From Echiichthys vipera (taxonomy: Eukaryota; Chordata; Actinopteri; Perciformes; Trachinidae): a stretch of DNA of 64,000 bases. The stretch covers positions 4,645,093 to 4,709,092 of the forward strand of contig OY829650.1 of assembly GCA_963691815.1 (NCBI GenBank), in the 5' to 3' direction. The translations under genes were made by a program, and so were the position numbers. Positions within the stretch are counted from its first letter, which is position 1. Every line of letters starts with the position of its first letter. The notes below the pieces were generated by a model that was given only the letters and a program-made list of their open reading frames with translations, made no database searches and was not told the DNA's origin. Shown here piece after piece: positions 63,318-64,000 of the stretch.

Positions 63318-63911
63318 TTAGGGCGCCCTCACACTGTCCTTCCGTACCGGGACAAAACAGGTAAAGCCTAGTTCGTTTGACCAGTGTGAGTGCAACCGCT
63401 CCGCGCCTAGCTGCGGCCAGCTGGCCGTCCACGGCCCGTTTGAGAGAGGTGGGCTTTAGTAAAGCACGTTTGCACATGTACGAGCACGAGCGTGCACACG
63501 TGTACGCGCATGAGGCCTACAGCGGCTCTGACTTCATTTCCTGTGCGCCTGTTGGGACGTAGAAAAAAGAAGGAGGGACCATGCGCGGACATTTAAAACA
63601 ATGGCGGTGAAAGGTTCACGTTGGTGTGATGCGGAGATGGAGTGTTTACTGCAGATTTGGTCGATGAAAAGATTCAAAAACAGTCGACAAGTCGCACAAA
63701 AACTCTGAGGTCTACGGAAAGATTTGGAAACAAAGCCACGCATCGCCATGACGTCATCAATGCGCGTGACGTGTTACGGCGTGATGACGTATAGGCAGCA
63801 AGAAGCATTCTCCGAGGCCCAGGTAGTGTGAGTACAAACGGGCCTGGAGGGGGGGACAAGTACCTTAAAGCACGGGGCACGGGACGGACGGACAGTGCGA
63901 GTGCGCCCTTA
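63318..63911 (+). mobile_element. PIF/Harbinger-type non-autonomous element with TTA duplication
   Basis: The element spans 63321-63908. Its ends, GGGCGCCCTCACACTGTCC and (inverted) GGGCGCACTCGCACTGTCC, are near-identical terminal inverted repeats. The 3-bp flank TTA on both sides (63318-63320, 63909-63911) is the Harbinger-type target. A Myb/SANT-like coding remnant lies inside. Confidence 0.85.
63601..63708 (+). pseudogene. Myb/SANT-like ORF remnant inside the Harbinger-type element
   Basis: ATG at 63601 opens MAVKGSRWCDAEMECLLQIW and stops after 35 codons. The W-x2-AE-x2-CLLQIW pattern resembles the Myb/SANT-like DNA-binding protein encoded by Harbinger transposons. After the stop, another frame continues with NSEVYGKIWKQ, the expected next helix, so at least one frameshift broke the gene. 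Non-functional. Confidence 0.6.
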
Positions 63912-64000
63912 AGCTGCCGTCTTGACCAGGACTTTCTGAAAGAAAAGAGAAAGAAAAGAAAATGTCATTAATCTAAATAAAGAATAAATAAAAAATAAAA

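Overview
This window looks like nuclear DNA from a teleost fish, most likely a percomorph. Two vertebrate-type split genes can be read with GT-AG introns and consistent exon phases. The rest is packed with dinucleotide microsatellites, tRNA-derived SINEs of types common in bony fish, LINE 3' fragments, hAT- and PIF/Harbinger-type MITEs and several tandem satellites. The species assignment is inference; the gene structures are read directly. There is no prokaryotic, CRISPR or phage content.

Layout: (1) 0.6-7.0 kb, + strand: a five-exon gene for a 438-aa protein with an N-terminal RING finger and a C-terminal B30.2/SPRY domain, so probably an E3 ubiquitin ligase. A minisatellite fills much of its first intron. 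(2) 7-20.6 kb: intergenic DNA with MITEs, SINEs, a LINE tail, CA/TG arrays and an A/T-rich tract. (3) 20.6-48.07 kb, + strand: the complete chordin gene (chrd) in 21 coding exons, encoding about 953 aa: signal peptide, VWC1, four CHRD repeats, then VWC2-4. Chordin is a secreted antagonist that binds BMPs and is cut by tolloid/BMP1 proteases; both expected cleavage regions are visible. A TATA box lies about 266 bp upstream of its ATG. (4) 48.07-52.3 kb: chordin 3' region with an eight-copy satellite of about 325 bp that multiplies polyadenylation hexamers. (5) 52.3-64 kb: gene-poor DNA with many mobile elements, including clean examples with target-site duplications.

Two defects affect the chordin model. 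Exon 10 and about 1.8 kb around it occur twice, on either side of a 200-N gap; the left copy has a one-base deletion. This looks like an unmerged contig or haplotype overlap rather than biology. Separately, exon 15 is one base short of the frame its neighbours require, so a literal translation stops early unless a base is missing or a second donor 4 nt downstream is used.

I found no convincing undescribed system. The most unusual structures are a long inverted-repeat element in chordin intron 6 with a 14-bp array expanded in one arm only, a LINE whose reading frame ends in an in-frame 18-residue tandem repeat, a Harbinger derivative that keeps a Myb/SANT-like remnant, and the satellite carrying polyadenylation signals after chordin.
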